Origin: Planctomycetota bacterium
Lineage (GTDB): Bacteria; Planctomycetota; UBA1135; UBA2386
DNA length: 41,643 nucleotides
Assembly (NCBI GenBank): GCA_020849665.1
Contig: JADLFX010000081.1
Span: forward strand, 1 to 41,643
Direction: 5' to 3'
The position numbers and the translations under genes are program-made. This document shows positions 1 through 11,047 of the stretch, in pieces. Each line of letters starts with the position of its first letter. The stretch's first letter is position 1. The notes under the pieces were generated by a model. It saw nothing but the letters and a program-made list of their open reading frames with translations. It was not told where the DNA came from and made no database searches.

Positions 1-73
1 CATGGACGCGACACGATCGTGCCGCGTCCGTGTTCGGTCCTCCCGCAGTCTTTTCCCACAGAGCTCCAACTCC

Positions 74-1201
74 ATGCGCACCCCGCTCCTCATCGCCGCG
101 GTCGCGTTGCCCACGATGCTCGCCGCACAGAACGTGCAGCTCGTGCCCGTCGGCAACTTCAAGAACGAAGGCCACTCCGGCGTCGTGCTGCCGTTCAACG
201 ATCAGAACATGATCATGCAGCAGTGGATGCCGGCCGCCGACCTCGGCCTCCCCAACAACGCCTCGATCATCGCCATCGAGTTCATCAAGGAGTCGAACTT
301 CTCCAGCGGCACCACACCGCTGGTGGTTCCGCCCGCGACGATCGAGAAGTGCGAGGTGCGCCTCGGTGCCGGCGCCGCCGCCCTGGGCACCGATCCGGCC
401 CTGAACTTCGCCTCCGGCACCGTCCCCGCCCTGGCCAACGGCGCGTTCACGAACCTGGCCGTCCCCGGCTACTCGTCGCCGCTGGCCACGGGTCCTGGTG
501 GCAATACCGCGGTGGTCCTGCGCCTGTCGGTCCCGCACGTCTACGACAACACCAAGCCCCTGCTCCTGGACATCCGCAATCTGGCCTCGAACCAGACCAA
601 CGTGACCACGGGCAACATCACCGACCGTTCGCTGCAGACCGGCTTCGGCGCGATCCGTGGTTGGGGCTGCCCGAACAACGCCGCGCAGACTCCGAACTGG
701 GGCGGCTTCACGGGGCTCTTCGTGCCCGGCCTCACCACCACGGGGCAGATCACCAACGCCAGCACCACGGTGTCGGCCTGGGCCTGGTGGCTCGGCTTCC
801 AGTTCCAGACCGTCCTGGGCCAGGCTCCCGGTGTGCCGCTCAACAGCATCATCCCGGGCACCGGCCCGCTGTGCCGTCTCTGGGTCGACCCCCAGTTCGT
901 GTTCTCCGGCACGGGCACGACGTTCCCGCAGGTCATCAGCATCCCGATCCCGAACAACCCGGCGTTGCTGGGCGTGCCGGTCGGTTCGCAGGCGGTGTTC
1001 CTCGACACCAACGCGGCCGGCGGCCTGACGCTCAACCCCGGCCTGTACGCGTTCGTCAAGAACACCAACCCGTACCACGGGATCCGTCTGGCTCTGCGCA
1101 CGGGCAACGGCGACTTCTCCGCCGCCGTGACGCCCCAGCCGGCGCTGAACACGATTCCGCTGCAGGCCTACGGCGTGACGATCAAGATCCACTACCTGTG
1201 A
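74..1201 (+). CDS. Exported protein of unknown function
   Basis: A 375-residue protein starting at ATG 74. The frame is open further upstream to the window edge, but only this Met gives a signal peptide directly: a short basic start, a hydrophobic core and a cleavage site after LAAQ (about residue 18). The mature part is rich in Asn, Thr, Gly and Pro and looks like all-beta extracellular material, with no catalytic motif I recognise. The C-terminal third has a GxxCRLWxDP stretch followed by ISIPIP and a conserved Gln. The same pattern returns in the exported protein at 40129-41376 (CRLYNDV, LPIPLD), so the two probably share a C-terminal domain. The gene stands alone and is followed at once by a strong hairpin. 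Function unknown. Confidence 0.8.
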   Translation: MRTPLLIAAVALPTMLAAQNVQLVPVGNFKNEGHSGVVLPFNDQNMIMQQWMPAADLGLPNNASIIAIEFIKESNFSSGTTPLVVPPATIEKCEVRLGAGAAALGTDPALNFASGTVPALANGAFTNLAVPGYSSPLATGPGGNTAVVLRLSVPHVYDNTKPLLLDIRNLASNQTNVTTGNITDRSLQTGFGAIRGWGCPNNAAQTPNWGGFTGLFVPGLTTTGQITNASTTVSAWAWWLGFQFQTVLGQAPGVPLNSIIPGTGPLCRLWVDPQFVFSGTGTTFPQVISIPIPNNPALLGVPVGSQAVFLDTNAAGGLTLNPGLYAFVKNTNPYHGIRLALRTGNGDFSAAVTPQPALNTIPLQAYGVTIKIHYL

Positions 1202-1215
1202 TCGGGTAGTGCGAC

Positions 1216-1244
1216 GCACCGGTCCGCGCGACGCGGACCGGTGC
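1216..1244 (+). terminator. Hairpin terminator after the exported protein gene
   Basis: A perfect inverted repeat with 13-bp arms (GCACCGGTCCGCG and its complement) around a 3-nt CGA loop, starting 14 nt after the TGA at 1199-1201. No T-run follows, which is common in very GC-rich genomes, so termination efficiency is inferred. Confidence 0.6.
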
Positions 1245-1362
1245 CCGACCGGTCGCGCGGCGGCGCCGCTGACTCCCTGGCGCGAGGTCGCGCGACCCCC
1301 TCGGCGATGTGCGTTGGCCGCCCGGTGCGGGGCGCGCGCGGCATACGACCAGGGTGCCTGCC

Positions 1363-2049
1363 ATGCGGCGAGCGCGACGGATCTTCGAGCGTCAGGGGCT
1401 GCACCTGCTCGCGCTCACGCTGCTGCTCGCCGCCGTGCGTGCGGCTGCGGAAGTGCCGGGATTCGCGGCGGGATCCGTCGCGGGAGCGCCGACCGTGACC
1501 TGGGTCGTGGTCCACCTCGCGGTCACCGTCGCCCACCAGGTGCTCGTGTGGGCGTCCTGGCGGCCGCAGTTGTACGGCGAGTTCTGGACGCGCCTGCTGG
1601 GTGCTGCGGCGTTCCCCCTCCATGCGGCCGCATTCACGGTCCTGGGCCTGGGCCGCGTCGCCTCGATCTGCGCGGTGGCGCTGGCCAACGCCGGCACGCT
1701 CGGCGTCGCGCCCTGGCTGGCGCAGACCCTCGCCCTGCTGCTGGTGCCCCCGGTGCTCTACCTCTTCGTGTCCGTCGGCCGCTGGTTCGGGTTCCGGCGT
1801 GCCATGGGGCTCGACCATTATGACCCGGCGACGCGCGCGCTGCCCCTGGTGCGCGAGGGGATCTTCCGCTGGTCGGGCAACGCGATGTACACGTTCGGCT
1901 TCCTGCTGCTGTGGATCCCGGGGCTGTGGTGGGGCTCGCTCGCCGCCCTCGTGTGTGCGGCGTTCGGGCACGCGTACATCTGGGTGCACTACGCGACCAC
2001 CGAGGCGCCCGACCTGCGCGCGATGTACGGAGGCCGCGGCACGGGCTGA
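1363..2049 (+). CDS. Membrane methyltransferase-like protein (PEMT/ICMT/NnrU type)
   Basis: A 228-residue integral membrane protein starting at ATG 1363, with AGGGTG about 9 nt upstream. I see five or six hydrophobic segments. The C-terminal third has the layout of small integral-membrane methyltransferases of the phospholipid/isoprenylcysteine methyltransferase group: a GIFRWSGNAMYTFGFLLLW segment (residues about 165-185, matching the usual R-NPMY motif), then a helix and HAYIWVHYATTEAPDL with the late Glu and aromatic residues that help bind S-adenosylmethionine in the family. The substrate cannot be told; lipid or small-molecule methylation is possible. It is separated by 135 bp and a promoter-like site from ctaA, so it is probably a single-gene unit. 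Confidence 0.6.
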   Translation: MRRARRIFERQGLHLLALTLLLAAVRAAAEVPGFAAGSVAGAPTVTWVVVHLAVTVAHQVLVWASWRPQLYGEFWTRLLGAAAFPLHAAAFTVLGLGRVASICAVALANAGTLGVAPWLAQTLALLLVPPVLYLFVSVGRWFGFRRAMGLDHYDPATRALPLVREGIFRWSGNAMYTFGFLLLWIPGLWWGSLAALVCAAFGHAYIWVHYATTEAPDLRAMYGGRGTG

Positions 2050-2115
2050 GCGGCCGCGCGCGCCCGCCGCGGCCTGGGCGAAAGACCGCCCGCGCGGCGG
2101 CGTTGCCCGCCCTCC

Positions 2116-2124
2116 TGGTATAAG
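2116..2124 (+). promoter_or_regulatory. Extended -10 promoter element for ctaA-ctaB-DUF420
   Basis: TGGTATAAG fits an extended -10 (TGnTATAAT, one mismatch) and is one of few AT-rich spots in a GC-rich gap. A start near 2131 would place the hairpin at 2134-2154 at the 5' end of the mRNA. I see no good -35, which extended -10 promoters often lack. Confidence 0.4.
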
Positions 2125-2133
2125 GGCCCCCCC

Positions 2134-2154
2134 GCCGGGGAGAGCTTCCCCGGC
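2134..2154 (+). other. Leader hairpin ahead of ctaA
   Basis: Arms GCCGGGG and CCCCGGC (7 bp) enclose a 7-nt AGAGCTT loop, 30 nt upstream of the ctaA ATG. It lies between the putative promoter and the start codon, so a role in the leader mRNA fits better than termination of the gene upstream, but either is possible. Confidence 0.4.
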
Positions 2155-2184
2155 CTGCGCGCCCGGCCCGGGACCGTTCCCCGC

Positions 2185-3132
2185 ATGACCACGTTCTCCT
2201 CTGCCCAAGCCGCCGTCCCCGCCGCGCCGGCAGGCACTGGTGCCTTCCGCCTCGCGGTGCTCCTGGTCGCCCTCACCCTGGTCCTGATCAAGATGGGCGC
2301 GATGGTGACCAGCACCGACTCGGGGCTGGCGTTCTACGACTGGCCGCTGGCCAACGGCTCGCTCTGGCCCGCGCAGATGACCACCGAGGGCTACTACGAG
2401 CACCTGCACCGGATCGTCGGGGCCGTGGTCGGGCTGGTTACGATCGCCCTGGTCGTGGTCGTGCACCGGCGCGACCCGCGCCCGTGGCTGCGCAAGCTCG
2501 TCTACGCCGTGCTGGGGCTGGTGATCCTGCAGGGGCTGCTCGGCGGCGCCACGGTCCTGGCCAGGCTGCCCGCGGCGATCTCGGCCACGCACGGCACCCT
2601 GGCGCAGGTGTGCCTGTGCGCGATGGTGTTCGTGGCGTTCGCGCTCGCGCCCGGCTTCGCGGTGCGATGCGCGGCGCCGGCGGGTCAGGTGCGCACCGCG
2701 CGCCGCCTCACGGCCCTCGCGCTGGGCATGGTGTTCGCGCAGCTGGTGGCCGGGGCGGTCGTGCGCCACGCCAACCTGACCGGCGTGCTCTGGCTGCACG
2801 TCCTGATGTCGATGGTGGTGGCGCTGTGCATCCTGCTGGCGGCGCTCCACGCGATGGCGCGGTTCCGCGAGGTGCCTGGGATGGCCACGACCGGCAGGTG
2901 GGTGCTCGGGGTGCTGGGCGCGCAGCTCGTGCTCGGCTTCGCCACCCTCGCGGCCCGCGGCGCCGGCAAGGGCTCCGACTCGGCCTCGACCGAGAACGTG
3001 GGGCGCGCCCTGATCCTGAGCGGCCACGTGCTCTTCGGCGCGCTCACCTTCCTGCTCGCCACCCTGCTGCTCGCGCGGGTGTACCGCAACCTCGTGCCGG
3101 CGCCTGCGGGCGGGGCGCCGGCGACCCGGTGA
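2185..3132 (+). CDS. ctaA: Haem A synthase (CtaA/Cox15)
   Basis: A 315-residue membrane protein that oxidises haem O to haem A for aa3-type cytochrome oxidases. It has about eight transmembrane helices in two homologous halves. The four expected haem-ligand histidines can be seen in typical settings: EHLHRIVGAVVG and ATHGTLAQ in the first half, LWLHVLMSM and LSGHVLFGAL in the second. An early MGAMVTSTDSGLAFYDWP segment is characteristic of the family. The stop codon overlaps the GTG start of ctaB (GTGA), so the two are translationally coupled. No oxidase structural genes are in the window. Confidence 0.93.
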   Translation: MTTFSSAQAAVPAAPAGTGAFRLAVLLVALTLVLIKMGAMVTSTDSGLAFYDWPLANGSLWPAQMTTEGYYEHLHRIVGAVVGLVTIALVVVVHRRDPRPWLRKLVYAVLGLVILQGLLGGATVLARLPAAISATHGTLAQVCLCAMVFVAFALAPGFAVRCAAPAGQVRTARRLTALALGMVFAQLVAGAVVRHANLTGVLWLHVLMSMVVALCILLAALHAMARFREVPGMATTGRWVLGVLGAQLVLGFATLAARGAGKGSDSASTENVGRALILSGHVLFGALTFLLATLLLARVYRNLVPAPAGGAPATR

Positions 3133-4016
3133 TCACGGCCGTGGCGGCGAGCCCGGGCGCGGGGCGCCTGCGCGCGTTCCTGGAGCTGGGCAAGCTCCGG
3201 CTCTCCGCGCTCGCCGTGTTCGCGGTGGTCGCCGGGCTCTTCCTGGGCTACCCCGGCATCCCGCCCCTCGGGCTCGTGCTCGCCACCACGGCGGGGACCT
3301 TCCTGGTCGCGGCCGGGGGCAACGCGCTCAACATGTACCTGGAGCGCGACCGCGACCTGCTCATGGATCGCACCAAGGGACGCCCGCTGCCCACCGGCCG
3401 CCTGCGCCCGGCGGAGGTCCTGGCCTTCGGACTCGCGTCCGGGCTGGGCGGACTCGCCCTCCTGGCGGCTGCCAGCAACCTCCTGGCGACCGCGATCTGC
3501 GGGCTGATCTTCGTGAGCTACGTGATGGTCTACACGCCGATGAAGCGGCTCACGCACCTCAACACCCTGGTCGGCGCCGTGCCGGGGGGACTGCCGCCGG
3601 TGGTCGGCTACGCCGCGGGCGCGGGGCTGGTGGACCAGAAGGCCCTGCTGCTGTTCTTCATCCTGTTCTTCTGGCAGGTCCCGCACTTCCTGGCGATCGC
3701 GTGGCGCTACCGCGAGGACTACCGCCGCGGCGGCATGCAGATGCTGCCCGTGCTCGATCCGGCGGGCACCAGCACCGCGCGGCAGATGATCGCCTATGGC
3801 ATGGCGCTGGTGGTGAGCACCCTGCTCGCCGGAGTGCTGGAGATCTCCGGCGGGCTCTACCTGATCGTGGCCCTCTTCCTCGGGGTCCTGCTCATGGTGC
3901 CGGTCCTGCTCGGCGCGCTCCTGCGCACCGAGGCGACGATGCGCGCCTGCTTCCTCGCCACGATCGTCTACCTGCCGCTGCTCTTCGCCGTCATGGTCCT
4001 CGACCGCGCCCCATGA
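3129..4016 (+). CDS. ctaB: Protohaem IX farnesyltransferase (haem O synthase)
   Basis: A 295-residue UbiA-family prenyltransferase that adds farnesyl diphosphate to haem B to form haem O, the substrate of CtaA. The frame is open far upstream within ctaA, but the protein begins where the homology does. I chose the GTG at 3129, which overlaps the ctaA stop. The first Asp-rich motif is NMYLERDRDLLMDRTKGRPL (residues about 73-92) and the second region carries EDYRRGGMQMLP. About nine membrane helices are visible. The gene ends in an ATGA overlap with the DUF420 gene, making a three-gene haem A operon. Confidence 0.93.
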   Translation: MITAVAASPGAGRLRAFLELGKLRLSALAVFAVVAGLFLGYPGIPPLGLVLATTAGTFLVAAGGNALNMYLERDRDLLMDRTKGRPLPTGRLRPAEVLAFGLASGLGGLALLAAASNLLATAICGLIFVSYVMVYTPMKRLTHLNTLVGAVPGGLPPVVGYAAGAGLVDQKALLLFFILFFWQVPHFLAIAWRYREDYRRGGMQMLPVLDPAGTSTARQMIAYGMALVVSTLLAGVLEISGGLYLIVALFLGVLLMVPVLLGALLRTEATMRACFLATIVYLPLLFAVMVLDRAP

Positions 4017-4438
4017 TCCTCGCCAACGTCTACGAACTCCTGCCCACGGTGAACGCAGGCCTCAACGCCCTCGCGTTCTCCTTCCTGGTCGCGGCGCTGG
4101 TCGCCGTGAAGCGCGGCAGGGTCGAGCTGCACAAACGCCTCGTCCTCACCGCCGCAACCCTCTCCCTGCTCTTCCTGATCTGTTACCTCGTGTACCACTT
4201 CGAGGTCGGCTCCGTGCGCTTCCGGAAGGAGGGGTGGATCCGCGTGGTCTACTTCACGGTGCTGATCTCGCACACGGTGCTGGCCGTCGTGCAGGTCCCG
4301 CTCATCCTGGCCACCCTCTGGCTGGGACTGAAGGACCGCCGCGCCGCCCACCGCCGCCTCGCGCGCATCACCGCGCCCATCTGGCTCTACGTCTCGTCCA
4401 CCGGCGTCGTGATCTACCTGATGCTCTACCGGATGTGA
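4013..4438 (+). CDS. DUF420 membrane protein, probable oxidase assembly factor
   Basis: A 141-residue protein with four hydrophobic helices and conserved histidines at ELHKRLVLTAA, VYHFEVGS and ISHTVLAVVQVPL, the pattern of DUF420 (YozB-like) proteins. Members often lie beside ctaA/ctaB or oxidase genes, and I recall a staphylococcal relative, CtaM, being needed for an aa3-type oxidase. Here the start overlaps the ctaB stop (ATGA), which supports a role in the same pathway. The biochemical function is not known from sequence. Confidence 0.75.
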   Translation: MILANVYELLPTVNAGLNALAFSFLVAALVAVKRGRVELHKRLVLTAATLSLLFLICYLVYHFEVGSVRFRKEGWIRVVYFTVLISHTVLAVVQVPLILATLWLGLKDRRAAHRRLARITAPIWLYVSSTGVVIYLMLYRM

Positions 4439-4544
4439 CTCTGAGCAATCTCGACGGTCGCGTCACGCGCGCGTAACACTCCCCGCAGGTGCACGCGCGC
4501 TGCGGCCCTTGCGGATCGCGCGCCCGGCGCGATGCTCTTCCGCC

Positions 4545-5828
4545 ATGCACCCGCGCGCAGCCTTCGGACTCCGGGCCCTGGTCCTCCTCGCCGTGCTCGG
4601 CACGCACGCCACCGCCCAGGACACGCGGCCGGCCTCGGCCCCCAGCGCCGATCCCATCGCCGAGGCATTGGCACGCGTGCGCGCCAAGCCCGAGGAGGAA
4701 CGCTGGCGCACGATCGACTGGCGCGAGTCGCTGGTGACCGGGCTGGCCGAGGCGAAGACGGCCGGCAAGCCGGTGTTCCTCTTCACCTACGACGGCACGC
4801 TCGACGACGGCAACTGTTGACCCGGCTCCGTAGCCGTGAGGGCCGGGACGCTCTCCGACACCCGTGTGCTCGCGCTGCTGCAGCGCCACTTCGTCTGCGT
4901 GCACCTGCCCGAGCTGTGCACCAAGGACCTGATCGCCGACCCCGAGGACCTGGCGCTCCTGGAGCGCCTGCACCGCGACGCCCTCGCCAGGCGCGGCGGC
5001 GACGGCCTGGGCTGGCCGGGGTTCTTCGGCGGCGAGCGCGAGGCGTTCCTCACCCCGGACGGCGAGCTGGTGGACATGTTCCTGTCCCTGAACGTCGGCA
5101 CGAAGGAGCAGCGCCAGTACACCCCCGCCGCGCGCGCCAGGCCGGATGCGGCGGTGGAGCGCTTCTTCCGCGCCGCACGCGCGGTGCTGCAGCGCGTGCA
5201 TGGCGAGGTGCCCGAGGATCTCGAGGCCCTGCGCGACGGCACGCACCCCGATGTCGCGTCCCGCGCCGCAGCGGCGATTCCGACCCCGCCGCCCGCACCG
5301 GCCGGCGTGCAGCGCCTCCGGGTGTGGGTGCGCAACGACCTCGTGATGTACGAGAGCCTCGTCGGCCACAACCTCCTCGACCTCGACGCGACCCAGGCGC
5401 GCGCCCTCCTGCCCGAGAAGCCCGCGCCGCAGGCCCGACAGGAGTGGCCGCGCGCGGCCGTGCTGCGCCTCGCGCGGGCCGCCTACCCGCGCGCGGCCGG
5501 GGTGCTGCTGGAGGTGCGGGACGAGTCGATCGACGGCTCGGTCACCAGCGAAGTGCTCGCGGTGCACGGCGACACGGTGCGCGGCACCTTCCGTGGCGCG
5601 CTGCGCCTCAGCGCGGAGCGGCTCGAGGAGCGGGGCCGGCGCGACTCCTACCGGCCGTTCCGCGGCGCCGACGCCGAGCTGGCCGGCGACTTCGAGTTCG
5701 ACCTCGCCAAGGGCTGCTTCACGAGCCTGCGCCTCGTGAGCACCTCCGGATCGGGGCGGTTCCAGCACCACCCGAAGGTGGAGTCCCTGCCCTACGCGAT
5801 CGGCGTCGAGCTCCTGCCGGACGGCTAG
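4545..5828 (+). CDS. Exported thioredoxin-fold protein with in-frame TGA: candidate selenoprotein
   Basis: Read through one TGA (4818-4820), this gives a 427-residue protein with a signal peptide (residues 1-25, ending HATAQ). Without read-through the product would be a 91-residue stub. Both sides of the TGA are in the same frame and protein-like: before it, AKTAGKPVFLFTYDGTLDDGNC, the strand that precedes a thioredoxin active site; after it, PGSVAVRAGTLSDTRV and LLQRHFVCVHL, the following helix and strand. The helix is spaced so that Sec92-Pro-Gly-Ser95 takes the place of CxxC. A SECIS-like hairpin follows the TGA. Residues about 250-427 form a second domain I do not recognise. It could instead be a pseudogene with a single stop mutation, but there is no other damage. 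No Sec machinery genes are in the window. Confidence 0.65.
4821..4847 (+). promoter_or_regulatory. SECIS-like stem-loop directly after the in-frame TGA
   Basis: Two overlapping folds are possible. One pairs 4827-4830 with 4844-4847, bulges U4831-A4832, pairs 4833-4835 with 4841-4843, and leaves a GUGAG apical loop at 4836-4840. The E. coli fdhF SECIS likewise has a bulged U below a short upper stem and a G-U in the apical loop; here these features are about 3 nt closer to the UGA. The other pairs 4821-4828 with 4840-4847 around an 11-nt loop. By-eye folding only. Confidence 0.45.
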
Positions 5829-5829
5829 C

Positions 5830-5850
5830 CTGGAGCAACCGTTGCTCCGG
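5830..5850 (+). terminator. Hairpin after the candidate selenoprotein gene
   Basis: GGAGCAA and TTGCTCC pair around a CCG loop (5832-5848), extended by U-G and C-G pairs. It starts one base after the TAG at 5826-5828. There is no T-run. It separates the gene from recN. Confidence 0.5.
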
Positions 5851-5929
5851 CGCTCCCGCCGGCGTCTGCTGGAGACCGCCGCGATCCGGTCCGGAATCGG
5901 AGGCGGCGTTCCCAGGCCACAGGAACCCC

Positions 5930-7639
5930 ATGCTGCAGAGCTTCCACGTCCGCGACCTGGCCCTCATCGAGCACGCCGAGCTCGCCCTCGCGCCCGGCCT
6001 GAACGTGCTCTCGGGCGAGACCGGCGGCGGCAAGTCGCTCCTGGTGCGCGCCCTCGAGCTCCTGCGCGGCGAGAAGGCCCAGGCCGGGCTGGTCCGGCAC
6101 CAGGCGCCAGAGCTGCGCGTGGACGGCGAGTTCGTCCTCCAGGCCGGGGAACGTGCCGCGGCGGTGGCGGCCCTGGTGCGCGAGGTGGCGGGAGTCGAGA
6201 TCGGCGAGGAGCCTCTCGTGCTCACCCGGATCGTCGATGCCGAAGGCCGTTCGCGCGCACGCATCCAGGGGCGCCCCGCGCCGCTGCACGCGCTGCGCGC
6301 CCTGGGCGAATGGCTCCTGGAGATCCACGGCCAGGGCGACGCGCGCTCGCTGATGCGGCCGGAGATCCAGGCCGAGATGCTCGACTCGTTCGGGCGCTGC
6401 GCGCCGGCGCGCGCCGCGTTCGCCGAGGGTCTCGCCCGCGCCCGCGCCCTGGCCGCAGAGCTGCGGTCGGTCAGCGGAGCAGAGGCCGAGCGTCGCGACC
6501 GCGCCGAGTTCCTGCGCTTCCGCGTGCAGGAGCTGGAGCAGCTCGGACTCCAGCCCGGCGAACTCGCGCGCTTGGAGGACGAGCACCGGGTCCTCGCCCA
6601 CCTCGACCGGCTGCGCGAGCTGCTCGCCGCATCCCTGGCCGACCTGCAGGACGGCGAGGCCAATGCCGCCGACGCGCTGGGCCGCGCGGCGCGCGCCCTG
6701 GGCGACGCCGCGCAGATCGACGGGCGCCTCCGGGGGGCGAGCGAATCCGTGGCCGAGGCCGTCGAACGGGTGGCCGAGGCGGCGCGCGCCGCGCAGTCGG
6801 GTCTCGGGCGCCTGGACCTCGATCCCGAGCGGCTCGGCGCGGTGGAGGCGCGACTGGCGGCGGTGCGCGAAGCCCTGCGCCGCCACGGCCCCGGCGAGGC
6901 GGAGCTCCGCGCCGCGCTCACGGCGATGCGTGCCGAACTCGGGCGCCTCGAGTCGCCCGAGCGCAGCGCCGAGACGCTGGCCACGCGCCTGCGCGAGGCG
7001 ACCGGCGAGGTGGCCAGGCTGGGCCGCGCGCTGCTGCGCGGGCGGGCCAAGGCTGCGCCGGCATTCGCGGCGGCGATCCAGGGCGAGCTGCAGGGTCTCG
7101 GCATGGCCCAGACCCGGATCCGGGTGGACCTCGACGCCGAGGTGGCCGAGGCCGGGCTGCTCGAACGCGCCACCGCGCACGGCCCCGGACCGGTGGAGCT
7201 GATGGTGCAGATCAACCCGGGCGAGCCGTTCCAGAAGCTGCGCGACACCGCCTCCGGCGGCGAGATGGCCCGCCTCGTCCTGGCGATCAAGAAGTGCCTG
7301 GCCGATCAGGACCGCGTGCCGATGCTGGTCTTCGACGAGGTCGACGCCGAGATCGGCGGCCGCCTCGGTCTCGCCGTCGGCCGCAAGCTGCGCGAGGTGG
7401 CGCGCAACCATCAGGTGGTGATCGTCACCCATCTGCCGCAGGTCGCCGCGTTCGCGCAGGCGCACTTCCGCGTCGCCAAGGCCGTGCGCGACGGCCGCAC
7501 GCTCTCCGCCGTGGAGCGCCTGCAGGGCGCGGCGATCGAGCGCGAGCTCGCGGCGATGGCCGCCGGCGAGGGCGCCGACGCCGCGTCCCTGGCCGAGGCG
7601 CGCCGGCTGGTGGGGAAGGCACGGCGGGAAGAAGCCTGA
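5930..7639 (+). CDS. recN: DNA repair protein RecN
   Basis: A 569-residue SMC-like ATPase of double-strand-break repair, normal in length. Start at ATG 5930, where the family's N-terminus (MLQSFHVRDLALIEHAELAL) begins. Walker A is GETGGGKS (residues about 30-37), a small variant of the usual GETGAGKS. The middle is a long Ala/Glu/Arg-rich coiled coil. The C-terminal head has the signature SGGEMARLVLAIK, Walker B LVFDEVDAEIGG and the H-loop VTHLPQVAAFA. It stands alone and meets the kinase gene tail to tail with only a 12-bp gap. Confidence 0.95.
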   Translation: MLQSFHVRDLALIEHAELALAPGLNVLSGETGGGKSLLVRALELLRGEKAQAGLVRHQAPELRVDGEFVLQAGERAAAVAALVREVAGVEIGEEPLVLTRIVDAEGRSRARIQGRPAPLHALRALGEWLLEIHGQGDARSLMRPEIQAEMLDSFGRCAPARAAFAEGLARARALAAELRSVSGAEAERRDRAEFLRFRVQELEQLGLQPGELARLEDEHRVLAHLDRLRELLAASLADLQDGEANAADALGRAARALGDAAQIDGRLRGASESVAEAVERVAEAARAAQSGLGRLDLDPERLGAVEARLAAVREALRRHGPGEAELRAALTAMRAELGRLESPERSAETLATRLREATGEVARLGRALLRGRAKAAPAFAAAIQGELQGLGMAQTRIRVDLDAEVAEAGLLERATAHGPGPVELMVQINPGEPFQKLRDTASGGEMARLVLAIKKCLADQDRVPMLVFDEVDAEIGGRLGLAVGRKLREVARNHQVVIVTHLPQVAAFAQAHFRVAKAVRDGRTLSAVERLQGAAIERELAAMAAGEGADAASLAEARRLVGKARREEA

Positions 7640-7651
7640 GCGGGCCGATCC

Positions 7652-11005
<3,354 letters not shown>

Positions 11006-11047
11006 GGGGATCGGATGCTCGGCCGCGTCGGGGTCGCCGGTGAGCCG

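Noticed and set aside
4545..4820. Reading the first half of the thioredoxin-fold gene as a complete 91-residue protein
   Set aside because: It would end just at the active site, and the matching rest of the fold continues in the same frame right after the TGA.
4818..4836. Frameshift instead of Sec at 4818
   Set aside because: No insertion or deletion is needed: both halves are in the same frame and the fold continues without a gap.
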